Counted from the stretch's first letter, positions 8,971 through 17,800 are shown. The stretch is DNA of 64,000 nucleotides from Nitrospirillum sp034653275 (GCF_034653275.1 NZ_JAYEES010000003.1:2718204-2782203); one strand, 5' to 3'. The notes: generated by a model not told the origin, from the letters alone. Made by a program: numbers and translations.

Positions 8971-9846
8971 GTGACGGCCGCGGCGTCGACCACGGCGGCC
9001 CGGCCCGCCAAGCGGGGTTGGCTTTTCCTGGCCCCCACCATCCTGCCGGGCTTCGGCACCGCCTTCGGCTTCACCCTGGCCTATCTCTGCCTGATCGTCC
9101 TGATCCCCCTGGGCCACATGGCCCTGCGCGCGGCGGACGTGGGGTGGGACCGGTTCTGGGCCATCACCCTGGCGCCCCGGGTGCTGCACGCCTTTTATGT
9201 CAGCTTCGGCTGCGCCCTGGCGGCCGCGCTGATCAACGCCGTGTTCGGCCTGGTGGTGGCGTGGGTGCTGGTGCGCTACCGTTTTCCCGGCCGGCGCATC
9301 ATCGACGCCATGGTCGACCTGCCCTTCGCCCTGCCCACCTCCGTCGCCGGCATCGCGCTGACGGCGATCTACGCCCCCAACGGCTGGATCGGGGCCCTGG
9401 CCAAGGCCGCCGGGTTCAAGATCGCCTTCACCCCGCTGGGCATCGTCATCGCCCTGGTGTTCGTGGGCATGCCCTTCATCGTGCGCACGGTGGAACCGGT
9501 GCTGCAGGACCTGGACGCCGAGGTGGAGGAGGCCGCCGCGTCGCTGGGCGCCACCCGCTGGCAGACCTTCACCAAGGTGCTGCTGCCGGCCATCCTGCCG
9601 GCGCTGATCACCGGCGTGGCCCTGGCCTTCGCCCGTGGCGTGGGGGAGTACGGCTCCGTCATCTTCATCGCCGGCAACATCCCGGCGGTGTCCGAGATCG
9701 TGCCCCTGCTGATCGTCGCCCGGCTGGAGCAGTACGATTATGCCGGCGCCACCGTCATCGCCACGGCCATGATGGGGCTTTCCTTCCTCATGCTGCTGGG
9801 CATCAACTTCCTGCAGCGTTGGACCCGGTCGCGCCATGCCCGCTGA
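8971..9846 (+). CDS. cysT: Sulfate/thiosulfate ABC transporter permease CysT
   Basis: 291 aa from GTG 8971, chosen because GGGGAAG precedes it and the length suits the family; the open frame continues upstream to 8854 with no family-like sequence. About six membrane segments are seen. The EAA loop typical of ABC permeases is EVEEAAASLGATRWQTFTKVLLPAILPALI, and ARGVGEYGSVIFIAGN is a CysT signature. It forms the inner-membrane channel with CysW. Its last 11 bases overlap cysW. No sulfate-binding protein gene is adjacent. Confidence 0.92.
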   Translation: MTAAASTTAARPAKRGWLFLAPTILPGFGTAFGFTLAYLCLIVLIPLGHMALRAADVGWDRFWAITLAPRVLHAFYVSFGCALAAALINAVFGLVVAWVLVRYRFPGRRIIDAMVDLPFALPTSVAGIALTAIYAPNGWIGALAKAAGFKIAFTPLGIVIALVFVGMPFIVRTVEPVLQDLDAEVEEAAASLGATRWQTFTKVLLPAILPALITGVALAFARGVGEYGSVIFIAGNIPAVSEIVPLLIVARLEQYDYAGATVIATAMMGLSFLMLLGINFLQRWTRSRHAR

Positions 9847-10693
9847 TCCGCATTCCCGCCGCCCCGCCGTGGGCGAAGGCCCCGTGACGCGCCTGGCGCT
9901 CATCGGCCTCGCCATTCTGTTCCTGGCGGCCTTCCTGGCCCTGCCGCTGGCGGCGGTGTTCAGCCAGGCCCTGGCCAAGGGTGTCGGCGCCTTCCTCAAG
10001 GGACTGGCCGATCCCGACGCCCTGTCGGCCATCCGGCTGACGCTGACGGTGGCCGCCATCGCCGTGCCGCTGAACCTGGTGTTCGGCGTGGCCGCCAGCT
10101 GGGCCATCGCCAAGTTCAATTTCCGGGGCAAGAGCCTGCTGCTGACCCTGATCGACCTGCCCTTCTCCGTCTCGCCCGTCATTTCCGGCCTGGTCTACGT
10201 GCTGCTGTTCGGCCTGCACGGCAGCTTCGGCCCCTGGCTGCGCGACCATGGGGTGCAGATCATCTTCGCCGTGCCGGGCGTGGTCATGGCGACCGTCTTC
10301 GTCACCTTCCCCTTCGTGGCGCGCGAGCTGATCCCCCTGATGCAGGAGCAGGGCGTGGAGGATGAGGAGGCCGCCATCGTGCTGGGCGCCAGCGGCTGGC
10401 AGACCTTCCGCCTGGTGACCTTGCCCAACATCCGCTGGGGCCTGCTGTACGGCGTATTGCTGTGCAACGCCCGCGCCATGGGCGAATTCGGGGCGGTGTC
10501 CGTCGTCTCCGGCCACATCCGGGGCAAGACCAACACCATGCCCCTGCATGTCGAGATTCTGTACAACGAATACAACTTCGTGGCCGCCTTCGCGGTGGCC
10601 TCGCTGCTGGCGCTGTTGGCGCTGGTGACCCTGGCGGCCAAGGCGGCCCTGGAATGGCGCTTCGCCGACCAGATCGCCGCCGCCAAGCGCTAA
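9836..10693 (+). CDS. cysW: Sulfate/thiosulfate ABC transporter permease CysW
   Basis: 285 aa. Partner permease of CysT. The EAA loop is VEDEEAAIVLGASGWQTFRLVTLPNIRWGLLYG; the CysW-specific NARAMGEFGAVSVVSGHIRGKTNTMPLHVEILYNEYN is present with only minor changes from the family. About six hydrophobic segments. It overlaps cysT by 11 bases, consistent with coupled translation. Confidence 0.95.
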   Translation: MPADPHSRRPAVGEGPVTRLALIGLAILFLAAFLALPLAAVFSQALAKGVGAFLKGLADPDALSAIRLTLTVAAIAVPLNLVFGVAASWAIAKFNFRGKSLLLTLIDLPFSVSPVISGLVYVLLFGLHGSFGPWLRDHGVQIIFAVPGVVMATVFVTFPFVARELIPLMQEQGVEDEEAAIVLGASGWQTFRLVTLPNIRWGLLYGVLLCNARAMGEFGAVSVVSGHIRGKTNTMPLHVEILYNEYNFVAAFAVASLLALLALVTLAAKAALEWRFADQIAAAKR

Positions 10694-10735
10694 CAGGGGC
10701 AGCGACAATGACGACCAAGCAAACGGGCGGCGCGC

Positions 10736-11800
10736 ATGGCCATTGAAATCCGCAACGTGGAAAAGACCTTCGGCGCCTTCACCGCCCTGGGCGGCGTCAG
10801 CCTGGACGTGCGCTCGGGCGAGCTGCTGGCCCTGCTGGGGCCCAGCGGCTCCGGCAAGACCACCCTGCTGCGCATCATCGCGGGGCTGGACCATGCCGAC
10901 GCCGGCGAGGTCAGCTTTGACGGGCAGGACACCCGCGACCGCGCGGCGCGGGACCGCAAGGTGGGCTTCGTCTTCCAGCACTACGCCCTGTTCCGCCACA
11001 TGACCGTCTTCGACAACGTGGCCTTCGGCCTGCGCGTCAAGAAGAAGGCGGAGCGGCCGGCGGAAATGGACATCCGCCGCCGCGTGGACCAGCTGCTGAC
11101 CATGGTGCAGCTGTCGCACCTGGCCACCCGCTATCCCAGCCAGTTGTCCGGCGGCCAGCGGCAGCGCGTGGCCCTGGCCCGCGCGCTGGCCATCGAGCCC
11201 AAGGTGCTGCTGCTGGATGAGCCCTTCGGCGCGCTGGACGCCAAGGTGCGCAAGGACTTGCGCAAGTGGCTGCGCCACCTGCACGACGACATGCACATCA
11301 CCTCCATCTTCGTGACCCATGACCAGGAGGAGGCGCTGGAGCTGGCGGACCGCGTGGTGGTCATGAACCACGGCCAGATCATCCAGGTGGGCACGCCGAC
11401 GGAGGTGTACGACCATCCGGCCGACAGCTTCGTCTTCGATTTCCTGGGCGGGGTGAACCGCCTGAACGGCGTCATCGAGGCGGGCGTGGCGCGCCTGGAC
11501 GGCAAGGCCGTGCGGGTGGATGGCGCCGTAGGCGCCGACGGCCCGGCCGTCATCTATGTCCGCCCCCACCAGGTGGAGCTGGGCGTGGCCCCGGCCGATG
11601 GCGTGCCCGCCGGCAAGTGGAGCGCCCGGGTCAGCAGCCTGCACGCCGCCGGCCCCGTGGCCCGGCTGGAGCTGGACCTGGCCGGCCGCGCGCTGGAAGC
11701 ACAGCTGTCCCGCGACCGTCTGAGCGATCTGGCGCTGGAGGTGGGCAGCTGGTGTACTGTGGACTTCCGCCACGCCCGGGTGTTCCCCGCCAAAAGCTAG
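10736..11800 (+). CDS. cysA: Sulfate/thiosulfate import ATP-binding protein CysA
   Basis: 354 aa. ATPase of the transporter. Walker A GPSGSGKT at residues 35-42, Q-loop FQHYALF, signature LSGGQRQRVALARAL, Walker B VLLLDEPFGALDA and switch histidine VTHDQEEA are all intact. A TOBE-type C-terminal domain follows (VIYVRPHQVELG). It starts 42 bases after cysW on the same strand, so cysTWA is one operon. The adjacent proA is 44 bases on and may be co-transcribed. Confidence 0.96.
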   Translation: MAIEIRNVEKTFGAFTALGGVSLDVRSGELLALLGPSGSGKTTLLRIIAGLDHADAGEVSFDGQDTRDRAARDRKVGFVFQHYALFRHMTVFDNVAFGLRVKKKAERPAEMDIRRRVDQLLTMVQLSHLATRYPSQLSGGQRQRVALARALAIEPKVLLLDEPFGALDAKVRKDLRKWLRHLHDDMHITSIFVTHDQEEALELADRVVVMNHGQIIQVGTPTEVYDHPADSFVFDFLGGVNRLNGVIEAGVARLDGKAVRVDGAVGADGPAVIYVRPHQVELGVAPADGVPAGKWSARVSSLHAAGPVARLELDLAGRALEAQLSRDRLSDLALEVGSWCTVDFRHARVFPAKS

Positions 11801-11844
11801 GGGCGACGGCGTGACGGCGTAACGGATATCAGGGCGTTGGGATC

Positions 11845-13116
11845 ATGGACGGGCAGACGGTCGACCTCACGGCATTGATGCGGGACATCGGGCAGCGGGC
11901 GCGCGCCGCCAGCGCCCAGCTGGCCGTGACCACGCCGGATCAGCGCGTCGCCGGCCTGCGCGCCGCCGCCGCCGCCCTGCGCGCCGACGCCGCCACCATC
12001 CTGGACGCCAATGCGCGCGACATGGCGGCCGGCCAGGCCAAGGGTCTGACCCCCGCCCTGCTGGACCGCCTGCGCCTGGACGAGGGGCGGCTGGAGGCCA
12101 TCGCCAAGGGGCTGGAGGACGTGGCCGACCTGCCCGATCCCCTGGGGACCGTCATGGCCGATTGGACCCGGCCCAACGGCCTGCGCATCCAGCGGGTGCG
12201 GGTGCCCCTGGGCGTCATCGGCATCATCTATGAAAGCCGACCCAATGTGACCGCCGATGCCGGCGGCCTGTGCGTGAAGTCGGGCAATGCGGCCATCCTG
12301 CGCGGCGGGTCGGAAAGCCAGCATTCCTCATCCACCATCGTCGCCGCCATGCGCCGGGGCTTGGTGGAGGGCGGCCTGCCCGCCGACGCCGTGCAGCTGG
12401 TCCCCACCACCGACCGCGCCGCCGTGGGCATCCTGCTGACCATGACCGACCATGTCGACGTCATCATCCCCCGGGGCGGCAAGTCGCTGACCGCGCGGGT
12501 GGCGGCGGAATCGCGGGTGCCGGTGATCAAGCACCTGGACGGCATCTGCCACGTCTACCTGGACAATGCCGCCGATCCGGCCAAAGGCCGCGCCATCGCC
12601 CTTAACGCCAAAATGCGCCGTACCGGCATCTGCGGCGCCATGGAGACGCTGCTGGTCCACCGCGACGTGGCGGCAGCCCAGCTGCCCGCCCTGATCGAGG
12701 ATCTGGTCGGCGCCGGCTGCGAGGTGCGGGGCGACGCCGCCGTGCAGGCGCTGGACGCGCGTGTGCTGCCGGCCGATGACGCCGACTGGGATACCGAGTA
12801 TCTGGACGCCGTCCTGTCGGTGAAGGTGGTGGATGGCGTGGATGAGGCCATCGCCCATATCGAGCGCCATGGCAGCCACCACACCGACAGCATCGTGACC
12901 GAGGACGCCGCGACGGCCGAGCGCTTCCTGGCGCGGGTCGACAGCGGCATCGTGCTGTGGAACGCCTCCACCCAGTTCGCCGATGGTGGGGAGTTCGGCT
13001 TTGGCGCGGAAATCGGCATTTCCACCGGCAAGCTGCACGCCCGCGGCCCCGTGGGCGCCGAGCAGCTGACCAGTTACAAATACGTCGTGCGCGGCGACGG
13101 CCAGACGCGCCCGTAA
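11845..13116 (+). CDS. proA: Gamma-glutamyl phosphate reductase
   Basis: 423 aa. NADPH-dependent reduction of glutamyl 5-phosphate to the semialdehyde in proline synthesis. The catalytic cysteine region is RTGICGAMETLLVH. The family motifs GVIGIIYESRPNVTADAGGLCVKSG and IPRGGKSL and the C-terminal NASTQFADGGEFGFGAEIGI are conserved. Length is typical. It is followed at 20 bases by nadD; proB is not in the window. Confidence 0.97.
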   Translation: MDGQTVDLTALMRDIGQRARAASAQLAVTTPDQRVAGLRAAAAALRADAATILDANARDMAAGQAKGLTPALLDRLRLDEGRLEAIAKGLEDVADLPDPLGTVMADWTRPNGLRIQRVRVPLGVIGIIYESRPNVTADAGGLCVKSGNAAILRGGSESQHSSSTIVAAMRRGLVEGGLPADAVQLVPTTDRAAVGILLTMTDHVDVIIPRGGKSLTARVAAESRVPVIKHLDGICHVYLDNAADPAKGRAIALNAKMRRTGICGAMETLLVHRDVAAAQLPALIEDLVGAGCEVRGDAAVQALDARVLPADDADWDTEYLDAVLSVKVVDGVDEAIAHIERHGSHHTDSIVTEDAATAERFLARVDSGIVLWNASTQFADGGEFGFGAEIGISTGKLHARGPVGAEQLTSYKYVVRGDGQTRP

Positions 13117-13136
13117 GCGACCCGCCGGCGCCCTCG

Positions 13137-13781
13137 ATGTCAACCTCCCCCCACGGCCGCTATTGGATTCGACCGCGGCCGCTGACCGGGGCCAGCTGGG
13201 CCGGCCGGCGCATCGGCATCCTGGGTGGCTCCTTCAACCCCGCCCACGCCGGCCACCGCCACGTCAGCCAATGGATGCTGCGCCGCCTGAACCTTGACCA
13301 GGTGTGGTGGCTGGTCAGCCCCCAGAACCCGTTGAAGCAGACGCGCGGCATGGCCACGCTGGACGCGCGCCTGGACGCCGCCCGTGCCGCCGCCCGGGAT
13401 CCGCGCATCCTGGTGACGGACCTGGAGACGCAGCTGGGCACGCGCTACACCGTGGACACGCTGGCGGCCCTGCGCCGCCGCTATCCCCGCACCCGCTTCG
13501 TCTGGATCATGGGTGCCGACAACCTGCTGCAGATTCCGCGCTGGCGGGGATGGACGCGCATCCTGGGCCGCATGCCGGTTGCCGTGTTTCCGCGCCGCCC
13601 CTATTCCCTAAAGGCGCTTGTCGGCAAGGCCGCGCGGCGTTATCTCCGCAATCGGGTTCCTCCACGGGACGCGGGCGGGCTGCCGGCACGATCGGCACCG
13701 GCCTGGACCTTCCTGGACGGGCCGCTGCATCCCGCCTCCGCCACCGAAATCCGGCGGAAGGGGTGGTGGGCCGGCCGGTGA
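13137..13781 (+). CDS. nadD: Nicotinate-nucleotide adenylyltransferase
   Basis: 214 aa. It adenylates nicotinate mononucleotide in NAD synthesis. The nucleotidyltransferase signature GGSFNPAHAGHRH starts near residue 31, and WIMGADNLLQIPRW matches the NadD core. The C-terminal motif usually S-S-T-x-I-R appears as SATEIRRKG. Start ATG 13137 is 20 bases after proA; a roughly 25-residue basic N-terminal extension precedes the core. Confidence 0.94.
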   Translation: MSTSPHGRYWIRPRPLTGASWAGRRIGILGGSFNPAHAGHRHVSQWMLRRLNLDQVWWLVSPQNPLKQTRGMATLDARLDAARAAARDPRILVTDLETQLGTRYTVDTLAALRRRYPRTRFVWIMGADNLLQIPRWRGWTRILGRMPVAVFPRRPYSLKALVGKAARRYLRNRVPPRDAGGLPARSAPAWTFLDGPLHPASATEIRRKGWWAGR

Positions 13782-13807
13782 CGGGAAAAGCGGACTGCAA
13801 GGACTGA

Positions 13808-13864
13808 AGCGCGGTCGCTTCGGATGGTCTCATCCGAAGCGTGAATCGCGCGACGGAACAGAAT
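13808..13864 (+). repeat. Dispersed hairpin element, family B, copy B1
   Basis: 57-bp element between nadD and rsfS, matching 37371-37427. The inner stem CGCTTCGGATG/CATCCGAAGCG is 11 bp, perfect, with a GTCT loop. The outer stem GCGCGGT/ATCGCGC has one G-U pair if the plus strand is transcribed. The tail GCGACGGAACA is identical in both copies. A second hairpin (13871-13877 with 13890-13896) follows. Confidence 0.75.
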
Positions 13865-14045
13865 CCCGTAGGCAAGCGTGCCCCGTGCGGCTTGCCCACG
13901 CACATCATCGGACTATCATCAGGGTGCGGGCCGGCCATGCCGGATCCTCAGCGCCCTTTTTTGCTTAGAGGTAACGATCATTTCCACCATCGCCCATTTC
14001 CCGACGCCGACCGCTGGGCGGACGGCGCCCCAGCCGCTTCCGGAC

Positions 14046-14435
14046 ATGGCGGCCCCCGACTTTCCCGAGCAGCTGCGCGACCTGATCGTCGCCAGTGTGG
14101 AGGATGACAAGGCCGAAGGCACCGTGGTGCTCGACCTCAAGGGCAAATCCACCCTGGCCGACTACATCGTCATCACCTCGGGCCGTTCCGCCCGCCAGGT
14201 GGACGCCATGGCCGGCCACCTGCTGTCCAAGCTGAAGGAAGTCGGCCTCATCGGTCTTGACGCCGAAGGCACGCCCCAGTGCGACTGGGTGCTGATCGAC
14301 GCCGGCGACGTGCTGGTCCACCTGTTCCGTCCCGAGGTGCGCGCCTTCTACAACCTGGAAAAGATGTGGGGCGTGGAACTGCCGCCCGACTTCGCCGGGT
14401 TCGGCGCGCCGGCCGGCGACTTTTTGTCTGTTTGA
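14046..14435 (+). CDS. rsfS: Ribosomal silencing factor RsfS (Iojap family)
   Basis: 129 aa from ATG 14046. RsfS binds L14 and blocks subunit joining in poor conditions. The domain core DLKGKSTLADYIVITSGRS, the loop QCDWVLIDAGDVLVHLF and FYNLEKMW are conserved. The chosen ATG has no good ribosome site. The frame stays open upstream to 13878, and a GAGG-like site sits before a non-standard ATC/ATT near 13979, so the true start is uncertain. The nadD-rsfS-rlmH order is widely conserved. Confidence 0.92.
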   Translation: MAAPDFPEQLRDLIVASVEDDKAEGTVVLDLKGKSTLADYIVITSGRSARQVDAMAGHLLSKLKEVGLIGLDAEGTPQCDWVLIDAGDVLVHLFRPEVRAFYNLEKMWGVELPPDFAGFGAPAGDFLSV

Positions 14436-14579
14436 TGCCCTCAGGCGGCGGGCGGCCACATCCGTGGCCTTGCCTTACGGGCCTGACCGGCCCGGGCCGG
14501 CGGTCGCCGACCATCCGTGGCGTGAGCCGTTGTCGCACGCCACGGGCATACCCCTGAACTAGTAACGGGAAACGGGGCC

Positions 14580-15038
14580 ATGCGCGTTTGGCTGATCGCC
14601 GTCGGCCGCAGCCGGCCGGGCCCCGCCCGCGACCTGTTCGAAGAGTACAAAGGCCGCATCACCTGGCCCTTCACCCTGCGCGAGGTCGAGTGCCGCAAGC
14701 GGGTGGAGGGGGACGAGCTGAAGCGGCTGGAGGCCCAGCTGCTGCTGGAAGCCATCCCCGCCGGCGCCACCCTGGTGGCCCTGGACGAACGCGGCAAGGC
14801 CCTGCCCAGCGAGGCCTTCGCCCGCCAGGTGGGCACCTGGCGCGATGGCGGCGTGGCCGACCTGGTCTTCGTCATCGGCGGCGCCGACGGCCTGGCGGAG
14901 GAGGTGCGCCGCCGCGCCTCCCTGCTCATCGCCTTCGGCCCCATGACCTGGCCGCACATGATGGTGCGCGGCATGCTGGCCGAACAGCTGTACCGCGCCC
15001 AGCAAATCCTGGCGGGCCACCCCTACCACCGGGTGTAA
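14580..15038 (+). CDS. rlmH: 23S rRNA (pseudouridine1915-N3) methyltransferase RlmH
   Basis: 152 aa, SPOUT-class methyltransferase acting on helix 69 of assembled ribosomes. FVIGGADGL and the C-terminal LAEQLYRAQQILAGHPYHR are the family hallmarks forming the knot and SAM site. Start ATG 14580 is preceded by AACGGGAAACGGGG. It belongs to the nadD-rsfS-rlmH group, but gpmI, its usual neighbour in relatives, is about 7.7 kb further on here. Confidence 0.96.
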   Translation: MRVWLIAVGRSRPGPARDLFEEYKGRITWPFTLREVECRKRVEGDELKRLEAQLLLEAIPAGATLVALDERGKALPSEAFARQVGTWRDGGVADLVFVIGGADGLAEEVRRRASLLIAFGPMTWPHMMVRGMLAEQLYRAQQILAGHPYHRV

Positions 15039-15040
15039 GG

Positions 15041-15068
15041 CGCACCCTCTTGCGGTGCGTCAATGCGC
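15041..15068. repeat. Short repeat C1
   Basis: GCACCCTCTTGCGGTGCGTCAATGCGC-type 27-mer directly after the rlmH stop. It is nearly identical to C2 at 15629-15656 (one gap and two or three changes) and contains a small palindrome. Confidence 0.5.
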
Positions 15069-15143
15069 ACCCCGCCCCCGTCGGCCATTCTTCCCCCAGC
15101 GTGTGCGACCGCCCGGTGAGGGCGACCGGAAATGGAGGGGACC

Positions 15144-15662
15144 ATGGCCGTGCTGATCGCCTTTTACTCGCTGACCGGAACGACCCGCACCGTGGTGACG
15201 GAGCTGGCCCGGCACCTGCAAGCCGATATCGAGGAAATCCGCTGCGAGCGGTACGGCGTCAGCTTCAGGGGCTGGTGGCGGGCGGCGGCGGACAGCTGGC
15301 GCGGCCGGCTGCCCGGCATCGCCCCGGCCGTCCACACGGCCCGCAATTATGACCTGGTGGTGCTGGCCGAGCCCATCTGGGCCTGGCATCCCTGCCCGCC
15401 CCTGCGCGCCTATGTGCGGCGCGAGCGGGCGGATCTGCCGGAAACCGCCCTGCTGCTGACCCACGGCGGGTCCGCGGGCCGACAATCGCTGGACGCGCTG
15501 CAGGCCATGCTGGCCAGGCCACCCAAGGCGCGGCTGACCATCACCGCCGCCGAGATGAAAAGCGGCACCTACGCCGAGACGGTGGCCCACTTCGCCCAGA
15601 CCGTGCGTCCCAAGTCCGCGCTGGCGCCGGCACCCCTTGCGGTGGATCAATGCGCCGGGTGA
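15144..15662 (+). CDS. Flavodoxin-like protein
   Basis: 172 aa from ATG 15144, which has GGAGGGG just ahead; ATG 15132 in the same frame overlaps that site and is less likely. The N-terminal beta strand and FMN-phosphate loop LIAFYSLTGTTRTV is typical of flavodoxins. YDLVVLAEPIWAWHPCPPLRAYV matches the second FMN-contact region, as in flavodoxin-fold NAD(P)H-oxidoreductase-like proteins. The last ten residues (APLAVDQCAG) come from repeat C2, so the C-terminus may have been remodelled. Redox partner unknown. It opens the accessory block after rlmH. Confidence 0.8.
   Translation: MAVLIAFYSLTGTTRTVVTELARHLQADIEEIRCERYGVSFRGWWRAAADSWRGRLPGIAPAVHTARNYDLVVLAEPIWAWHPCPPLRAYVRRERADLPETALLLTHGGSAGRQSLDALQAMLARPPKARLTITAAEMKSGTYAETVAHFAQTVRPKSALAPAPLAVDQCAG
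15629..15656. repeat. Short repeat C2
   Basis: Second copy of the 27-mer found at 15041-15068, here inside the last codons of the flavodoxin-like gene. Confidence 0.45.
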
Positions 15663-15710
15663 ACGATTGGGGCCGACTGGACGGATCGCCCCCCTTCCAG
15701 GACCGCCTTG

Positions 15711-16976
15711 ATGGATCCCACCACCCTGCTCAGCCGCCTGGCGGTTTCCTTGGCGATCGGCCTGCTGGTCGGATTGGAACGGGGATGGCACAGCCGCAGC
15801 GGCCAGGAATACCAGCGCGCGGTGGGGCTGCGCACCTTCGCCCTGTCGGGGCTGTTGGGTGGCATCGCCGGCGCCCTGGCGGGGGCGCAGCAGCCTTATA
15901 TCCTGGGCCTGGTCTTCCTGGGCTACGCCGCCGCCTTCACCGCCTTTCACTGGCTGGAGGCCAGGGCCGACACCGACCCCAATCCTGAGCGTGACCTCAG
16001 CATCACCTCGGTGGTGGCGGGGCTGGTGACCTTCCTGCTGGGGGCCCTGGCCATCCTGGCCGACGTGCGCGTCGCCATCGCCGCCGGCGTGGCCGTGACC
16101 GGCCTGCTGGCGCTGCGCGATCCCCTGCACCGCTGGGTGGCGGCGTTGAGCGGGGATGAGGTGCGGGCCATCCTGACCTTGCTGGCCATGTCCTTCCTGC
16201 TGCTGCCGGTCCTGCCCAACCGCCCGGTGGACCCGTGGGGGGCGCTGAACCCCCATTCCATCTGGCTGCTGGCGGTCATGGTCGCCGCCATCTCCTTCGG
16301 TGGCTATGTCGCTGTCCGCGCCCTGGGCGACCGGCTGGGGGTGCTGATGGCGGCGCTGGCCGGCGGCCTCGCCTCGTCCACCGCCACGACGCTGACGCTG
16401 GCCCGGCTGGGCCGGGTGCACCCCACCTCGTCCCGGCTGCTGGGGGCGGGGGTGCTGCTGGCCGGGGCGGTGATGATGGCGCGGGTGGGGGTGCTGGCCA
16501 TGGTGCTGAACCCCGACCTGCTGCGACCGCTGGCGCCCCCTCTGGCCTGCGCCGCGCTGGCCCAGGTGGTCGGCGCCGCCGCCCTAATCGTGCGCAACCG
16601 GCACTATCACGTGCCCAAGCTGAACATCGCCAACCCGCTGGAGGTGGGCATGGCCCTGAAGATGGCGGCCTTCATCGCCGCCGTGGCCCTGGCCAGCCAG
16701 TTGCTGGCGCAGTCCTTGGGCGCCCCCGGCGTGCTGGTCATGGCCGCCCTGTCGGGGGTGGCCGACGTGGACGCCGTCACCCTGTCCATGGCCCATCTGG
16801 GCGGGCACGGCCTAGCCCTGAAGGTGGCCATGGAGGGCGTGCTGATCGTCACCGCCGTCAACACCGTGACCAAGGCCGCCATGGCCGGCTGGGTGGGTGG
16901 CGCCCGCCTGGGCCTGGTGGTGGGCGGGATCAGCGCCCTGGCGCTGGGCGCCGGCGCCCTGGCCGTGGGCTGGTAG
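15711..16976 (+). CDS. MgtC/DUF4010 family membrane protein
   Basis: 421 aa. It starts with an MgtC-like segment (LAVSLAIGLLVGLERGWHSR, then VGLRTFALSGLLGGI) and continues with a DUF4010 domain of about eight more hydrophobic helices. NPLEVGMALKMAAFIAAVALASQ and GVADVDAVTLSMAH are typical of that domain. Inner membrane; the family's transport or sensing role is not settled. A TTG three bases upstream is the alternative start. It follows the flavodoxin-like gene by 48 bases on the same strand. Confidence 0.88.
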   Translation: MDPTTLLSRLAVSLAIGLLVGLERGWHSRSGQEYQRAVGLRTFALSGLLGGIAGALAGAQQPYILGLVFLGYAAAFTAFHWLEARADTDPNPERDLSITSVVAGLVTFLLGALAILADVRVAIAAGVAVTGLLALRDPLHRWVAALSGDEVRAILTLLAMSFLLLPVLPNRPVDPWGALNPHSIWLLAVMVAAISFGGYVAVRALGDRLGVLMAALAGGLASSTATTLTLARLGRVHPTSSRLLGAGVLLAGAVMMARVGVLAMVLNPDLLRPLAPPLACAALAQVVGAAALIVRNRHYHVPKLNIANPLEVGMALKMAAFIAAVALASQLLAQSLGAPGVLVMAALSGVADVDAVTLSMAHLGGHGLALKVAMEGVLIVTAVNTVTKAAMAGWVGGARLGLVVGGISALALGAGALAVGW

Positions 16977-17092
16977 GAACCCCACCAGGAGGGGCAAACA
17001 CATCTATATGAACCAGCCTCTGGTTGCGGCCCCGTCGGTAGGCCTGTAGCCTGTCGCGACCGCGCGAACGAGAAATCCCCGGGGCAACCATA

Positions 17093-17758
17093 ATGAAAAA
17101 ATCCTTATTCGCCGCCTGCTTCTCGGCTGCCGGCTTATTTGCCCCCGCCTATGCCGCGGACAGCCTGCAGGACGCGGTGAAAACGGCGAACGCGCAGGGT
17201 CACGCGGTAAAGTCCATCACGCCCATCTTCAGCCAATTGGTCATGTTTTCCATCCCGGCCGGTTTCCAGCTGGGCAGCGAACACACCCAGGGCAATCAGT
17301 ACTTGAGGGAGATGGTGCTGGAGGGCGAGACCCTGGATCGTTGGACGCAGATGATCACCATCACCGGTTTCCAGGGTTTGGGCGCCAACCCCAACGTCAC
17401 GCCCCAAGGCTTCGCCGCCATGTTGGCCGGCCGCTTCAAGAACGCCTGCCCCACCACATTCGCCGCCAAGGAAGTGGCCAACCTGACCATCAGCGGCCAG
17501 CCAGCCTTCATCGCCTGGATCAGTTGCGGCACCGCCCCCGGCAGCGACCACAGCGAGTCGGCCATAATCTTCAGCATCAAGGGGGCGAACGACTATTACA
17601 CCCTTCAATGGGCGGAACGAGAGGCGCCATCCGGCCAGCCCTTGACCTTCGATGATGCCAAGTGGAAGGAGCGGATCGCGCGCCTGAACCCCGTGAAGAT
17701 CTGCCCGATCGTCCCCGGGGAGCAGGCGCCCTATCCCAGCTGCGTCGATCAGAAATAG
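17093..17758 (+). CDS. Exported protein of unknown function
   Basis: 221 aa. Signal peptide MKKSLFAACFSAAGLFAPAYA with a clean cleavage site. The mature part contains IPAGFQLGSEHTQGNQYLREM, a WTQMITITGFQGL stretch and four or five cysteines (ACPTTF, WISCGTA, ICPIV, PSCVDQK) that could form disulfides in the periplasm. No family recognised. The unusually AT-rich first codons and the free-standing position suggest its own promoter. It ends convergently with the aldo/keto reductase. Confidence 0.82.
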   Translation: MKKSLFAACFSAAGLFAPAYAADSLQDAVKTANAQGHAVKSITPIFSQLVMFSIPAGFQLGSEHTQGNQYLREMVLEGETLDRWTQMITITGFQGLGANPNVTPQGFAAMLAGRFKNACPTTFAAKEVANLTISGQPAFIAWISCGTAPGSDHSESAIIFSIKGANDYYTLQWAEREAPSGQPLTFDDAKWKERIARLNPVKICPIVPGEQAPYPSCVDQK

Positions 17759-17800
17759 AAGGCAGCCCGCAAGGACATGCTTCCCTCAAAACCCCGCACC

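Noticed and set aside
9803..11773. A 656-codon minus-strand frame opposite cysW and cysA
   Set aside because: Same shadow effect; the plus strand carries clear ABC transporter motifs.
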